Source: Chitinophaga sp. S165
Lineage (GTDB): Bacteria; Bacteroidota; Bacteroidia; Chitinophagales; Chitinophagaceae
Assembly: GCF_003182155.1 (NCBI RefSeq)
Contig: NZ_QGTG01000001.1
Coordinates: forward strand, 1,482,892 to 1,546,891
Length of the DNA: 64,000 nucleotides
Direction of reading: 5' to 3'
The position numbers were made by a program, and so were the translations under genes. Below the pieces are notes generated by a model. The model ran no database searches and was not told where the DNA came from. It worked only from the letters and a program-made list of their open reading frames with translations. This document shows positions 8,762-18,820 of this stretch, one piece after another. Within the stretch, counting starts at the first letter, position 1; each line of letters begins with the position of its first letter.

Positions 8762-8846
8762 TCATTAATTTTCAACCTCACTCACTGCTCAGACCGTATT
8801 CAGGTCTGCAACGACTCTTTTACCCTAACATCAAAATAAAGAAAGA

Positions 8847-9359
8847 ATGAAAAGAATACCCATGCTTTTCGTTGCCACGTTAACATTGGCATCTTTGGCA
8901 ACGACTGTCCGCGGACAGGAAACCGCATCGGCGACAGCAACTGCGACCATTGTAACTCCTATCAGTATCGTGAAGGACGTTGATATGGACTTTGGTAATG
9001 TGGCCGTACAATCTACTACTGCCGGTACCGTAGTGCTTGCTCCGGGCGGTACCCGTACTGCTACCGGTGGTGTAACGCTGCCTACTACGGCGGGAACGGT
9101 TACGGCTGCATCTTTTACTGTGAGCGGTACTTCAGGGTACACGTACACTATTACGCTGCCGACCACTCCGTTAACTATTACAAGTGGAGCAAACACTATG
9201 ACTGTTACTGCTTTCACCAGCGATCCTTCAGGTACGGGTACGCTCACAGGTGGATCTGAAGTAGTTAATGTAGGTGCAACGCTGAATGTTAGTGCTGCAC
9301 AACCCGCAGGGGTCTACGTTTCAGCTACTCCCTTCGATGTGACTGTTAACTACAATTAG
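8847..9359 (+). CDS. DUF4402 domain protein, probable fimbrial/pilin-like subunit
   Basis: A 170-residue exported protein with a signal peptide of about 23 residues (cut after VRG). The mature part has a DUF4402 pattern: a start rich in Ala/Thr (ATATATIVTPISI), DMDFGNVAV, ATGGVTLP, a repeated SGTSGYTYTITLP strand, and the closing GxYVSATPFDVTVNYN. DUF4402 proteins elsewhere occur with chaperone-usher genes and behave like immunoglobulin-like surface subunits. Here it heads a cluster with a PapD-like chaperone and an usher, so a secreted polymer subunit is the best inference. A strong stem-loop separates it from the downstream genes, consistent with higher expression of the subunit. Confidence 0.82.
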   Translation: MKRIPMLFVATLTLASLATTVRGQETASATATATIVTPISIVKDVDMDFGNVAVQSTTAGTVVLAPGGTRTATGGVTLPTTAGTVTAASFTVSGTSGYTYTITLPTTPLTITSGANTMTVTAFTSDPSGTGTLTGGSEVVNVGATLNVSAAQPAGVYVSATPFDVTVNYN

Positions 9360-9376
9360 TTGCCCTTTTTTTCCCA

Positions 9377-9428
9377 AAGGCCCTCCCCGGTATTGTCATA
9401 GTAGCCGGGCAGGGGCTTATTGGGCCTT
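9377..9428 (+). promoter_or_regulatory. intercistronic stem-loop between subunit and chaperone genes
   Basis: AAGGCCC (9377-9383) pairs with GGGCCTT (9422-9428). Inside it TCCCCGG (9384-9390) can pair with CCGGG or with AGGGG (9405-9415). A short T tract lies before the hairpin (9366-9372), but only TATTC after it. It could be a partial terminator or an mRNA-stabilising element limiting transcription into the chaperone and adhesin genes. Confidence 0.5.
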
Positions 9429-9444
9429 ATTCTCAACAATATTT

Positions 9445-10272
9445 ATGCGCCATATCCATTATCTGATAATTATTACTTTGTTATCTCCCCTCCTATCATC
9501 TGCACAAGGCAATCTTCTGATCACGCCTATGAGGGTTGTTTTCGAGGGACAGAAGAAAATACAGGAGCTTAATCTTGCCAATACCGGCCGGGATACGGCG
9601 CGGTACCTGATCTCTCTTATTGAAATACGCATGAACAGCAATGGTACTTTTGAAAAGATCAGTGAGCCCGATTCAGGACAACTGTTTGCCAGCAAGTTCC
9701 TGCGCCTCTTCCCCAGAAGTGTGACCCTTGCTCCCGGCGAGGCGCAACTGGTGAAGGTGCAACTTACCAGGACAGGGCAATTACAGGAAGGTGAATACCG
9801 CTCGCATATCTATTTCAGATCGGTGCCTGATACGAGGGTACAGGGAGAACCAGCCAGGGCAAAAGATTCGACGCGTATTTCCGTTACGCTGACACCGGTT
9901 TTCGGCATCAGTATCCCTGTGATCATCAGGACAGGTCCGCCTGCCATGCAGGTAAGCCTGACAGATATTTCTCTTAAAACACCGGAGAATATTCCCCCCC
10001 GCCTGGACCTGGTATTGCGCCGCAGCGGGAACCATTCTGCATATGGGGACCTCAGTATCGACCATGTTTCAGAAAGAGGCAAAATAACGACGGTGGGTAC
10101 TGTAAAAGGCATTGCTGTATATACGCCGAACCCGCTCAGGCTATTTCATATGGAGCTTGATAAAAAACCGGGTGTCAATTATCACCACGGAAAGTTAAGG
10201 ATCACATATACCGCTCCATCGAAAGGAGCTGCACCTGACCGGCTGGCACAGGCTGAGTTGCAACTGCAATGA
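9445..10272 (+). CDS. PapD-like periplasmic fimbrial chaperone
   Basis: A 275-residue protein with a signal peptide of about 20 residues (LLSPLLSSAQ). The N-terminal immunoglobulin-like domain begins LLITPMRVVFEGQ and contains the chaperone signatures ELNLANTG and LRLFPRSVTLAPGEAQLVKV (about 85-110). A strand-rich end (TPVFGISIPVIIR, about 150-162) has the alternating hydrophobics expected of a G1 donor strand. A second beta domain covers about 165-275. Chaperones of this class hold secreted subunits by donor-strand complementation before handing them to the usher. It sits 85 bases after the DUF4402 subunit and 62 bases before the giant adhesin. The family call is good; identity of its clients is inferred. 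Confidence 0.85.
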   Translation: MRHIHYLIIITLLSPLLSSAQGNLLITPMRVVFEGQKKIQELNLANTGRDTARYLISLIEIRMNSNGTFEKISEPDSGQLFASKFLRLFPRSVTLAPGEAQLVKVQLTRTGQLQEGEYRSHIYFRSVPDTRVQGEPARAKDSTRISVTLTPVFGISIPVIIRTGPPAMQVSLTDISLKTPENIPPRLDLVLRRSGNHSAYGDLSIDHVSERGKITTVGTVKGIAVYTPNPLRLFHMELDKKPGVNYHHGKLRITYTAPSKGAAPDRLAQAELQLQ

Positions 10273-10334
10273 TCTGAGGCTGGTATTTATCCGGCATACG
10301 CTACCACGTATGCCGGTAGATAATATTGAAACAC

Positions 10335-13300
10335 ATGCATACCGAAAGAAAATTTATACTTGTTTGTTTCACACTCCTTCTCCTGTTATGCGGCCTGCCT
10401 GGTCCCCTGTGGGGACAGACAAGCTGGAAGGGGACTGTCAGTACGGCCTGGAGCACGGCGTCCAACTGGACGAACGGCGTTCCTACTGCTACTGTAGACG
10501 CAATAATAGGCGATGCTGCATTCACCGGTCCCTTTCAACCTACGGTGAGCGCTACGGCGAGCTGCAGGGCGCTGACGCTTTTAACAAGCGCCAAAAACCC
10601 TGTTTTGACATTATCTAGAAGCCTGACCGTAGCGGGTACGCTTACCCTTAATTCCGGCTGTACCATCTCCCACCGGGGCGTTACGCTTACTGTAAAGGGC
10701 GACTGGGTTAACAATGGTACGTATACAACAACCAGTACATCATCCAAAGTAACTTTCGGAGGCACCACCCAGTCTATTGGCGGAGCGGTAGCTACTGCCT
10801 TCAGGCGTCTGACTATCTCAGCCAGCGCTACTGTTACGCTGAATATTGCAACTTCCGTATCCGTTGCCTTTGCCGTAAACGGCACTTTCATACCTGCAGA
10901 AAACGCCAGTCCTTTCCTTGTGTCAGGAGCAGGCACTTTAGCGGTGAGCGCAACAGGCGTGTTACATGTAAAAGCATCTACATTTGCCGCTAACTATGCC
11001 GCGACCACTATTACCCTTAGTGCCGGAAGTACGGTGGACTATAGTGCTACCACCAGCAATCAGACGGTACGTAATAACCTTACTTATTCCACACTCAGGA
11101 TCAGCGGGGCGCTTGTAAAAACATTAGGCGGCAATTTAAACTCGCTTGTATCAAGTACGGCGACAGCAGGCAGAATAGAAGTAACGGCAGCTACACTTGA
11201 CCTGTCCACGTTTACGGCCAACAGGGGCACAACAGTAGCGGGGGGCGCAATAACCGTTGCGAATGGCGCTGTGCTGAAGATCGGGGGAACAGGAACTTTC
11301 CCTGCCAATTTCGCAACTCGCTCGCTTTCCCTGACCAGCACCGTAGAGTATAACGGACTGGCACAAACGGTTACGGGTGAAACGTATGGTAACCTGACCT
11401 TGTCCAGTTCCAGCGGGGCTGTTATAAAAACCATGCCTTCCACTGCATTTACCGTTGCAGGATTATTGACAAGTGCTGTTGGAGCCGGAACGGGCGTCAC
11501 TTATACTGCGGCGTCTAACATTGTGATCAGTGGGGGCGTCAACATCGGTGCATCCACTACATTTAACGGCGGCAGTTTCACCATTGACGTGAATAGTAAC
11601 TGGGTAAACAACGGTACGTTTTCCGGCGGTACCGGCACGGTCAATTTTGGCGGGCCCGGTTCATCGCTGAGTGGTACCGGTACGCACGGGTTCAATAACA
11701 TGGGATTCCTCGTGACCAATATTACCGCAGCCGCAACCAGCGCTATCAGTGTGTCGGGTAATCTTGCCACTTCCGGCCCCGGTACATTCACGCACCTTAC
11801 CGGTGGTACACTTACGATGACGGGTGCATCCAAGACCATTACAGGGACAAACATTATTTTTGATAACCTGACTATTTCGGGTAGTGTCAGCGCTGCGACG
11901 AGCATCACTGTAACAGGGAATCTTGCTGTCAGCGGCACCTTCAATGGTGTAGGAGGTACGACGGTGATGCAGGGAACCTCCAAGACAATTTCGGGTGCGG
12001 GTACTATCAGTTTCGGTACGCTTGTCATTTCCGGTACGGTAACAACCGCCGTATCCTTTTCTGCTATTAATACTTCGCTGGACGTTAGCGGTTCTCTTAC
12101 TGCTACTGCGGGCACTGTAACCTTTACGGGCACCAGCACATTAAACGGAACAGCTAACCTGTTCAATGTAACGTTGAATGGCACTTCGTTACAACTATCA
12201 GCCAATTCCGTATTGGGCATAGCCGGTACATTTACTGTAACTGCGGGAACGCTCAATGTTACTTCCACTCCACCGAATACTGTCAATTTTAATGGTACTG
12301 GTGCACAAACCGTCAACGCACTGACATACGACAGATTATTACTATCAGGCGGTGGTACCAAGACCGCCGCTGGTGCTATCACTACTAATTATTTCACGCT
12401 TGCCAGCGGTACTACCTTTACGGCGGGTGCCTTTACGCACCAGGTTCTTGCCGATTTCGTCAACAACGGTACCTTTACCGCCGGTTCCGGTACGGTCTCC
12501 TTTACCGGCGCTAATCCATCCACCATTACCGGCGCTACTACATTCAATGTGCTCACGCTGAATAAAAGCGCTATGACGACACGTGTCGACATCAACAATG
12601 ATGTGCAGGTGGCTACCATTAACATGACCAGTGGTGCAATGAATACAGGTAGTAATATCCTGACGATGACTGTGGACAGGTCAGGCCCGGGCATTATATT
12701 GGGAACAGTACGCAGGACACATGCTTTCGGTTCTGGAAACACCTACGCATTTGAAAGTCCGAATACCTCTCTGACCATTTCAGGATTGCTGCTGACCGGT
12801 TCTATCACTATTTCGACGGTGGTAGCCCCTGTCGGCGATTTTCCGCAGGGTGCTGCTATTAATCGTGTCTATACTATCTCCACTACCGGTTTGGCGGTGG
12901 CGCTTACCACTGTGCGACTGCACTATGAAGATGCGGAGCTGAATGGTAATAACGAGTCGAGCATGGGAATGTGGTACAATAGTGGTCTTGGCTGGGTTTC
13001 GTCCGGCAAAACAACCAACAGCACGACATCCAATTATGTAGAGTTAGCCGGGCAGCTTGCTGTTGTGGGGCGCTGGACCATGTCAGACAATGCCAACGTT
13101 GTGCGTTGGAACGGCTCTGTAAGCAGTGACTGGTTTACTGCTAATAACTGGACTGTTGTTCAGGGTAGTCCTTCGCGCCCACCCGGCGTCAATGATATTG
13201 TGGAGATAGGTACGGCGGCATTTACCAATCAGCCGTCGATCAATAATACGGCGTCTGTAAAAGCGATCCGTTTCGGCAGTACGCAGGCGGCCAACCTGAC

Positions 13301-16300
13301 ACTGGCCACTGGCGGAAGCCTGACAACGGCAGGGAATATCAGCGGTACCTGGTCGGCCAATGCCATACACACCATTAACGCAGGTGCGCAGACATTAACG
13401 GTGAATGGTGACCTGGCCTTAAGTGAGGGTACGGCAAGCCGTGCTATCAATCTGAATGTTGGCACGGGAACCGTTACGGTAACAGGAGCCCTGACACAAT
13501 CCGGCGGAGCGAATGTCGTTTTCAGCGGGGCAGGTACATTAAATGTTGGAAGTAATTATAACTATACCAATGGCACCTTTACTGCCAGCAACAGTACTGT
13601 CAATTACAATGGCAGTACTGCACAGGCGGTAGCCGGGCTGGCATATAATCATCTGCAGATAAATAAAACAGGCGGTATTGCTACATTGGGCAGCGCAGCC
13701 ACAGTAGCAGGTAACCTGAGTGTTACCGCAGGTAGTTTATCGTTAAATGCGACGACAACAGTGACAGGTAACGTCAGCATCTCTTCCGGCGCAACTTTAA
13801 CGAGCGGCGTTGTTACATTGACCGCAGGCGGCAACTGGAACAACAGTGGCACATATAGCGCGGGCGGTGGCACGGTAATACTAAACGGTGCAGGCAATCA
13901 AAGTATCAGCGCGACCAGTTTTAATAATCTGACCATCAACAAATCCGGCAGTACTGCAACACTCAGTGGCAACTGCCCGATAAATGGCAATCTGACACTG
14001 ACGGCAGGAACATTAAATCTTTCCACTTTCACTGCCAACAGATCATCTGCGGGTGGCACGTTAACTATTTCAGATGGCGCCACTTTACTTGTGGGCGGCG
14101 CTACATTCCCAACCGGATATTCCATTTACACTGTCAGTAACACCAGTACTGTTCACTATAATGGAAGTGTTGCGCAAACAGTGGCAGGTATACCTTACGG
14201 GCATCTTATTTTCAGCAACGGCGGCACAAAAACACTTGCGGCCACAAGTACCGTGAATGGCGACTTGACCATCAACAGCGGTGCTACTTTTAACGGCGCT
14301 ACCTTCACGATCAATCTTTATGGCAACTGGAACAACAGTGGCACCTTTGCCCCTGCCAGCAGTACCATCACGCTGAATGGCGCCGGTAAAACCATTACCG
14401 GCAACACTATATTCAACCGGATGACCGTATATGGCAGTTATGTTGTGAGCGGCAGTGACATTACTTATAACGGACTGCTCACCATTGCTACCGGCGGCTC
14501 TTATAATGGCGGCGCCGGTAATGCCACTGTGAATGGGGATCTCACCAATAACGGCTCACTCACCAGCAACGGGGTGACTACATTTACCGGAACTGCCGTG
14601 CAGACTATCCGCTTCGTGAATGCACTTGTTTCTAATTCCAGCGGTGTCATTAATTTCAACGGCACTGTGCCTCCGGTACTCAATTCTACCAGTACACCTA
14701 CCTACGCCACGCTTAACGTGAATAACACAGGCGGTGTTAATGCCAGCGTCGGGTGGATCGTAGTTATTGCGTTTAACATCGGTAGCGGGGCTACTTTTAA
14801 CGGTGGTGTCTCTACGCACACCATATCGGGATCATTTACCAATAACGGTACTGTAACCAGCAGCGGTGTAATGAACTTCATACCCACCACTGCACAGACC
14901 ATTCAATTGACTGGCACAGGATTTACCAGTACGGGTACTGTTACCTTCGGCGGCAGTGGCGCCATTGCGGTAACCGGCACTCCTACCGCATTAAATCATG
15001 TTATGATCAGTAATACTGCCGGTGTCACACCATCTTCCAACTGGAGCATGAGCGGTGATTTTGTTATCGCCAACGGGGCTTTATTCAATGCCGGAACATA
15101 TAGTTATACTGTAGGTGCAGACCTTGAAAGCAATGGTACATTAAACGGCGGCACTTCTACTTTTACCATGACATCGGCCACCGGTGAATTATATGGAAGC
15201 CCAGCCACTACTTTTTATGATTTTGTTATTACCAATGATGTTACAGCATTATCAGATTATAATGTCAGCCACAATTTCACCAACAACGGCATCTATGATG
15301 GCACTATCGGCACACTGATCATGACGGGGTCCCTCCCATCTGTAATAACGGGATCGGCCAGTTCATTTGCGCTTTCGCAGGTAACGAATCAAAAGGCTTC
15401 CGGTATCACTACTACGCTTGGTAAAGCTATTACGAGCGTGGATGATATTACTATCATTTCAGGTGTGTTCGATAACGGGGGATTTGCCATAGGACCAACA
15501 GCAGGAACAGCTTCGCTGGCCATTGAGGATAATGCCAGGCTGGTGCTCAAAGGAACAGAGACATTGCCGGCATTTACTACTTATGCGTTGGATACGTTCA
15601 GCACTGTTGAATATGCCGGAGGCGTGCAAGCCATATCATCAGCTACGCCATATGGCAACCTTGTAATATCAGCCGCGGGCAATAAAACAGCTTCCGCCGT
15701 ACTAAGTATACTGAATAACTTCACGCTGTCTAACGGTACTTTTATACAAGGCAGCTTTACGGATACAGTTGGCGGTAACTGGACCATGACAAGCGGCACG
15801 TATACCAATACAGGCTCCACTGTTTATTTCAATGGTCTGGGTACTCAAACCATCTCCTCGACCGGCGCCTTTAATAACCTGACAGTGAATAAGACCGCTG
15901 GCATTGTTTCACTTGGCTCTAATATTACGGTGAATGGCGTATTGAATTTCATATTGAATAAGATCAGCACCGGCGCTACGTTTGCCGTGATACAACCTTC
16001 TGCGGGAACTGTTACAGGTGCTTCACAAAGTACAGGCTGGGTGATCGGCAGACTGCAGAAAGCCTTGCCTACCGGCAATGTTACGAGGACCTTTGAAATA
16101 GGCGATAACCTGTATTACACCCCTGCTACTGTTACGATGCCCAGTGTGACCACAGCGGGTACCCTGCTGGCAACCGTAACAGCGACAGAACATCCGAACA
16201 TCGGTACGTCGGCTATTAACGCTACAAGAAACGTAAACCGATACTGGTCATTCACCAATACCGGTACAGTATTCACTACCGCTTCCGCAACACTTAACTG

Positions 16301-18287
16301 GAATGCGGCGGATGTTGATGCAGGAGCCAATACAACCAATTTCAGGGTAGCTGCTTATAATGGCAGCAGCTGGACGACACAAACCGTTGCCAGTCCGCTG
16401 ACCACTTCAATTCAGGCAACGGGCCTGACCAATATGAGCGTTGCTTTAGCGGTGGGAGAACTGGTGGCTAACAATACCTGGACGGGCGCTGTGAATACGA
16501 ACTGGTATGTAACAGGTAACTGGTCGAATACTGCTGTGCCGACCAACACTACCAATGCGATCATCCCGACAGGTCTTACCAATTATCCGCTTATTAATAC
16601 GAGTGTTGCAACCACCGCCAATATCACTATACAGACAGGGGCATCTGTTACCGTAAGCGCCGCTACTTTACAGATCTATGGTGTTATTTCCAACAGCGGC
16701 ACCTTTACCGCTACAAATGGTACAATAGAAATGGCAGGCAGCACTGCGCAGACAATACCTGCCGGTACATTTGCCGGTAACACGCTGTTGAACCTGACCA
16801 CGAATAATGCCGCAGGCGTAACACTGGCAGGTACCTTAAACGTCTCGGGCGTACTCAGGGCAACAACAGGGACATTCGCAACAGGCAATAATCTGACCCT
16901 GCTGTCTACCGCTACACGCACGGCCCTCATCGATGGCAGCGGCAGTGGCAGTGTGACAGGGAATGTGACCGTTCAGCGCTATCGTCCTACGGGCTTTGGT
17001 TATACTTATTTCAGTTCTCCTTTTCAGTCGGCAACGGTCAATGAGTTTTCTGATGATATTAATCTGAGCGCCACCTTCCCTACTTTCTACCGGTATGTAG
17101 AGAACCGTGCGTCTTCCGGATGGACGGCCTATACGGCTACATCGGGAGCGCTTACGCCGATGGTGGGATATGCGGGGAACCTGGGTACCTCCACATCGCC
17201 GGTAACCATCGATATGACTGGTGTGGTAAATAACGGAACAATTGTATCTCCTGCCCTGAGTAATAACAACCAGCCATACACGCTTGGCTTCAATCTGCTG
17301 GGCAATCCATATCCATCTCCGGTAGACTGGGACGCTACCAGCGGATGGATCCGTAACAACGTCGACATCGCTATTTACTACTTCAATGCAGGTACCACCG
17401 ATCAGTACACCGGTACTTACAGTTCCTACATTAACGGCGTATCCAGCGATGGCATTGCCAATAACATCATTCCTGCCATGCAGGGTTTCTTTGTGCATGT
17501 TAACAATGGCAGCTTCCCTGTATCGGGCTCGCTGACAGTCAATAATACGGCGAGGGTCAATAACCTGGCGCCTAACTTCCACAGGGAAAGACCGCTGACA
17601 GAGCCCTTACTGCGCCTGAGCGCCGGCTTCACGGATGATGGTCAGCCGTCAGACCCATTAGTAGTGTATTTCGGTAATTATGCCAGCCGTGATTTTGAGC
17701 AGGAAACAGATGCGCTGAAGCTTATGAATACAGATCCCGATGTGCCGAGCCTGTATTCGCTGGCCGGCAATCAGCGGTTGTCCATAGCAGCGTGGCCGGA
17801 CCAGATAGACAGTACGGAAACAATTCCGTTAGGGCTGACGACAGAGCGTGAAGGATATGTAAACTTCACCATGCCGGTGATGGAACGGATGCCTGCGGGA
17901 TGGCATTTCTATCTCTACGACAAGGATGCTGACATCACGCATGATCTGCATAAGACGACACCTTACCGCTTGTTGTTGAAGAAAGGGACCTATGAGAACA
18001 GGTTCTTCCTGGTATTTAAACCTGGAGGTGATGTTGCTCCAGGTAATACAGCGGTTTATCATGCATTCAGTGCCGGTAATAACCTGTACGGGCAATTTGA
18101 TAAAGTTCCGGGTGAGAAATGTACCATCACCGTCAGCAATGTAGCAGGACAGGTCCTCCTCCGGAAAGATTTTACGGGTAACGGGCGTTACCTGCTGGGA
18201 TCACAATACAGTGGCGGGATATATATCGTTACGTTCAGCGCGAACAAGCAACAGGTATCGAAGAAAGTGTTCATCAGTAATCAATGA
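10335..18287 (+). CDS. giant repeat-rich surface adhesin with T9SS C-terminal sorting domain
   Basis: About 2650 residues. I prefer ATG 10335; a TTG at 10326 adds only three residues. The signal peptide is FILVCFTLLLLLCGLPGPLWG. Most of the protein is Thr/Ser/Gly/Asn-rich beta repeat. A motif of the type W-x-NNGT-Y/F ... TV-x-F-x-G ... Q-T/S-I recurs near residues 121, 421, 705, 1165, 1329, 1498 and 1813, suggesting a long beta-solenoid fibre. Three WxG-x(5)-W-x(4)-NW modules lie near residues 26, 922 and 2045. Residues about 2210-2560 are a globular region common in T9SS cargo (GNPYPSPVDW, PAMQGFFVHV). The last ~60 residues (ITVSNVAGQVLLRKDF ... SGGIYIVTF ... KKVFISNQ) are a type A T9SS sorting domain. 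The next gene overlaps by ATGA, so it is translationally coupled to it. Confidence 0.88.
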   Translation: MHTERKFILVCFTLLLLLCGLPGPLWGQTSWKGTVSTAWSTASNWTNGVPTATVDAIIGDAAFTGPFQPTVSATASCRALTLLTSAKNPVLTLSRSLTVAGTLTLNSGCTISHRGVTLTVKGDWVNNGTYTTTSTSSKVTFGGTTQSIGGAVATAFRRLTISASATVTLNIATSVSVAFAVNGTFIPAENASPFLVSGAGTLAVSATGVLHVKASTFAANYAATTITLSAGSTVDYSATTSNQTVRNNLTYSTLRISGALVKTLGGNLNSLVSSTATAGRIEVTAATLDLSTFTANRGTTVAGGAITVANGAVLKIGGTGTFPANFATRSLSLTSTVEYNGLAQTVTGETYGNLTLSSSSGAVIKTMPSTAFTVAGLLTSAVGAGTGVTYTAASNIVISGGVNIGASTTFNGGSFTIDVNSNWVNNGTFSGGTGTVNFGGPGSSLSGTGTHGFNNMGFLVTNITAAATSAISVSGNLATSGPGTFTHLTGGTLTMTGASKTITGTNIIFDNLTISGSVSAATSITVTGNLAVSGTFNGVGGTTVMQGTSKTISGAGTISFGTLVISGTVTTAVSFSAINTSLDVSGSLTATAGTVTFTGTSTLNGTANLFNVTLNGTSLQLSANSVLGIAGTFTVTAGTLNVTSTPPNTVNFNGTGAQTVNALTYDRLLLSGGGTKTAAGAITTNYFTLASGTTFTAGAFTHQVLADFVNNGTFTAGSGTVSFTGANPSTITGATTFNVLTLNKSAMTTRVDINNDVQVATINMTSGAMNTGSNILTMTVDRSGPGIILGTVRRTHAFGSGNTYAFESPNTSLTISGLLLTGSITISTVVAPVGDFPQGAAINRVYTISTTGLAVALTTVRLHYEDAELNGNNESSMGMWYNSGLGWVSSGKTTNSTTSNYVELAGQLAVVGRWTMSDNANVVRWNGSVSSDWFTANNWTVVQGSPSRPPGVNDIVEIGTAAFTNQPSINNTASVKAIRFGSTQAANLTLATGGSLTTAGNISGTWSANAIHTINAGAQTLTVNGDLALSEGTASRAINLNVGTGTVTVTGALTQSGGANVVFSGAGTLNVGSNYNYTNGTFTASNSTVNYNGSTAQAVAGLAYNHLQINKTGGIATLGSAATVAGNLSVTAGSLSLNATTTVTGNVSISSGATLTSGVVTLTAGGNWNNSGTYSAGGGTVILNGAGNQSISATSFNNLTINKSGSTATLSGNCPINGNLTLTAGTLNLSTFTANRSSAGGTLTISDGATLLVGGATFPTGYSIYTVSNTSTVHYNGSVAQTVAGIPYGHLIFSNGGTKTLAATSTVNGDLTINSGATFNGATFTINLYGNWNNSGTFAPASSTITLNGAGKTITGNTIFNRMTVYGSYVVSGSDITYNGLLTIATGGSYNGGAGNATVNGDLTNNGSLTSNGVTTFTGTAVQTIRFVNALVSNSSGVINFNGTVPPVLNSTSTPTYATLNVNNTGGVNASVGWIVVIAFNIGSGATFNGGVSTHTISGSFTNNGTVTSSGVMNFIPTTAQTIQLTGTGFTSTGTVTFGGSGAIAVTGTPTALNHVMISNTAGVTPSSNWSMSGDFVIANGALFNAGTYSYTVGADLESNGTLNGGTSTFTMTSATGELYGSPATTFYDFVITNDVTALSDYNVSHNFTNNGIYDGTIGTLIMTGSLPSVITGSASSFALSQVTNQKASGITTTLGKAITSVDDITIISGVFDNGGFAIGPTAGTASLAIEDNARLVLKGTETLPAFTTYALDTFSTVEYAGGVQAISSATPYGNLVISAAGNKTASAVLSILNNFTLSNGTFIQGSFTDTVGGNWTMTSGTYTNTGSTVYFNGLGTQTISSTGAFNNLTVNKTAGIVSLGSNITVNGVLNFILNKISTGATFAVIQPSAGTVTGASQSTGWVIGRLQKALPTGNVTRTFEIGDNLYYTPATVTMPSVTTAGTLLATVTATEHPNIGTSAINATRNVNRYWSFTNTGTVFTTASATLNWNAADVDAGANTTNFRVAAYNGSSWTTQTVASPLTTSIQATGLTNMSVALAVGELVANNTWTGAVNTNWYVTGNWSNTAVPTNTTNAIIPTGLTNYPLINTSVATTANITIQTGASVTVSAATLQIYGVISNSGTFTATNGTIEMAGSTAQTIPAGTFAGNTLLNLTTNNAAGVTLAGTLNVSGVLRATTGTFATGNNLTLLSTATRTALIDGSGSGSVTGNVTVQRYRPTGFGYTYFSSPFQSATVNEFSDDINLSATFPTFYRYVENRASSGWTAYTATSGALTPMVGYAGNLGTSTSPVTIDMTGVVNNGTIVSPALSNNNQPYTLGFNLLGNPYPSPVDWDATSGWIRNNVDIAIYYFNAGTTDQYTGTYSSYINGVSSDGIANNIIPAMQGFFVHVNNGSFPVSGSLTVNNTARVNNLAPNFHRERPLTEPLLRLSAGFTDDGQPSDPLVVYFGNYASRDFEQETDALKLMNTDPDVPSLYSLAGNQRLSIAAWPDQIDSTETIPLGLTTEREGYVNFTMPVMERMPAGWHFYLYDKDADITHDLHKTTPYRLLLKKGTYENRFFLVFKPGGDVAPGNTAVYHAFSAGNNLYGQFDKVPGEKCTITVSNVAGQVLLRKDFTGNGRYLLGSQYSGGIYIVTFSANKQQVSKKVFISNQ

Positions 18288-18814
18288 TCCATTACATGCG
18301 ACAGGGTTTAAGTAAATATCATCTCTTTTGTGCGGGCCTTCTGGCCCTGCTGCTGCTGCATGTAACACAATCAGTGAAGGCGCAGGAGCCGCCGCCACGT
18401 CCGATATCAGTATATGTGAACCCGGCGCAGGGGCTCATATTCGGGGCCTTCTTCCAGGGGCCTACGGGTGGTACTGTGATCATTTTCCCTGATGGGTCAC
18501 GCTCCGTAACAGGCAGCATTGTACAGGCTAATCTGGGCTTTCCTTTTTCCCCTGCTATTTTCGAGGTAGATGCTAATCCCGGTACACTTATCCAGATCCT
18601 GAACGGGCCTGATGTTGTGCTGACCGGCAGCAACGGTGGTACGTTATCGTTACATATAGGGCCATCCAGTACAGGATCGCCGTTCATAGCCACCGCCACG
18701 TCTCCTGCAAGAACATTGGTACGCATAGGAGGCACATTGACAGTAGGGTCTCCGCCGGCGAATCCTGCAGGGAATTACAGTGGATTATTCTCCGTCACAT
18801 TCATACAGGAATAA
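18284..18814 (+). CDS. exported DUF4402-like subunit, probable minor fimbrial component
   Basis: A 176-residue protein whose ATG overlaps the adhesin stop codon (ATGA) and whose stop lies 6 bases before the usher gene. A signal peptide covers about residues 1-34 (HLFCAGLLALLLLHVTQSVKAQ). The mature part has the layout of the 8847 subunit: ISVYVNPAQGLIFGAFF near the start (compare DFGNVAV), GGTVIIFPDGSRSVTG, and the closing GGTLTVGSPPANPAGNYSG then FSVTF. This is the typical G-x-Y-x-G-x-F-x-VTF end of this class. It is probably a second subunit, adaptor or tip protein served by the chaperone. The family call is by pattern only. Confidence 0.72.
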   Translation: MIHYMRQGLSKYHLFCAGLLALLLLHVTQSVKAQEPPPRPISVYVNPAQGLIFGAFFQGPTGGTVIIFPDGSRSVTGSIVQANLGFPFSPAIFEVDANPGTLIQILNGPDVVLTGSNGGTLSLHIGPSSTGSPFIATATSPARTLVRIGGTLTVGSPPANPAGNYSGLFSVTFIQE

Positions 18815-18820
18815 CAATTA

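Noticed and set aside
10326..10334. TTG start for the adhesin
   Set aside because: Possible, but ATG 10335 gives a normal signal peptide and needs no rare start.
11501..12382. Long open frame on the minus strand (293 codons) within the adhesin gene
   Set aside because: It is an antisense shadow of the Thr/Ser/Gly-rich repeat gene, whose codon bias keeps the reverse frame open; it has no family signature, promoter or signal of its own.
16836..17582. Minus-strand frame of 248 codons near the adhesin 3' end
   Set aside because: Same antisense effect; the plus strand has the coherent T9SS cargo protein.
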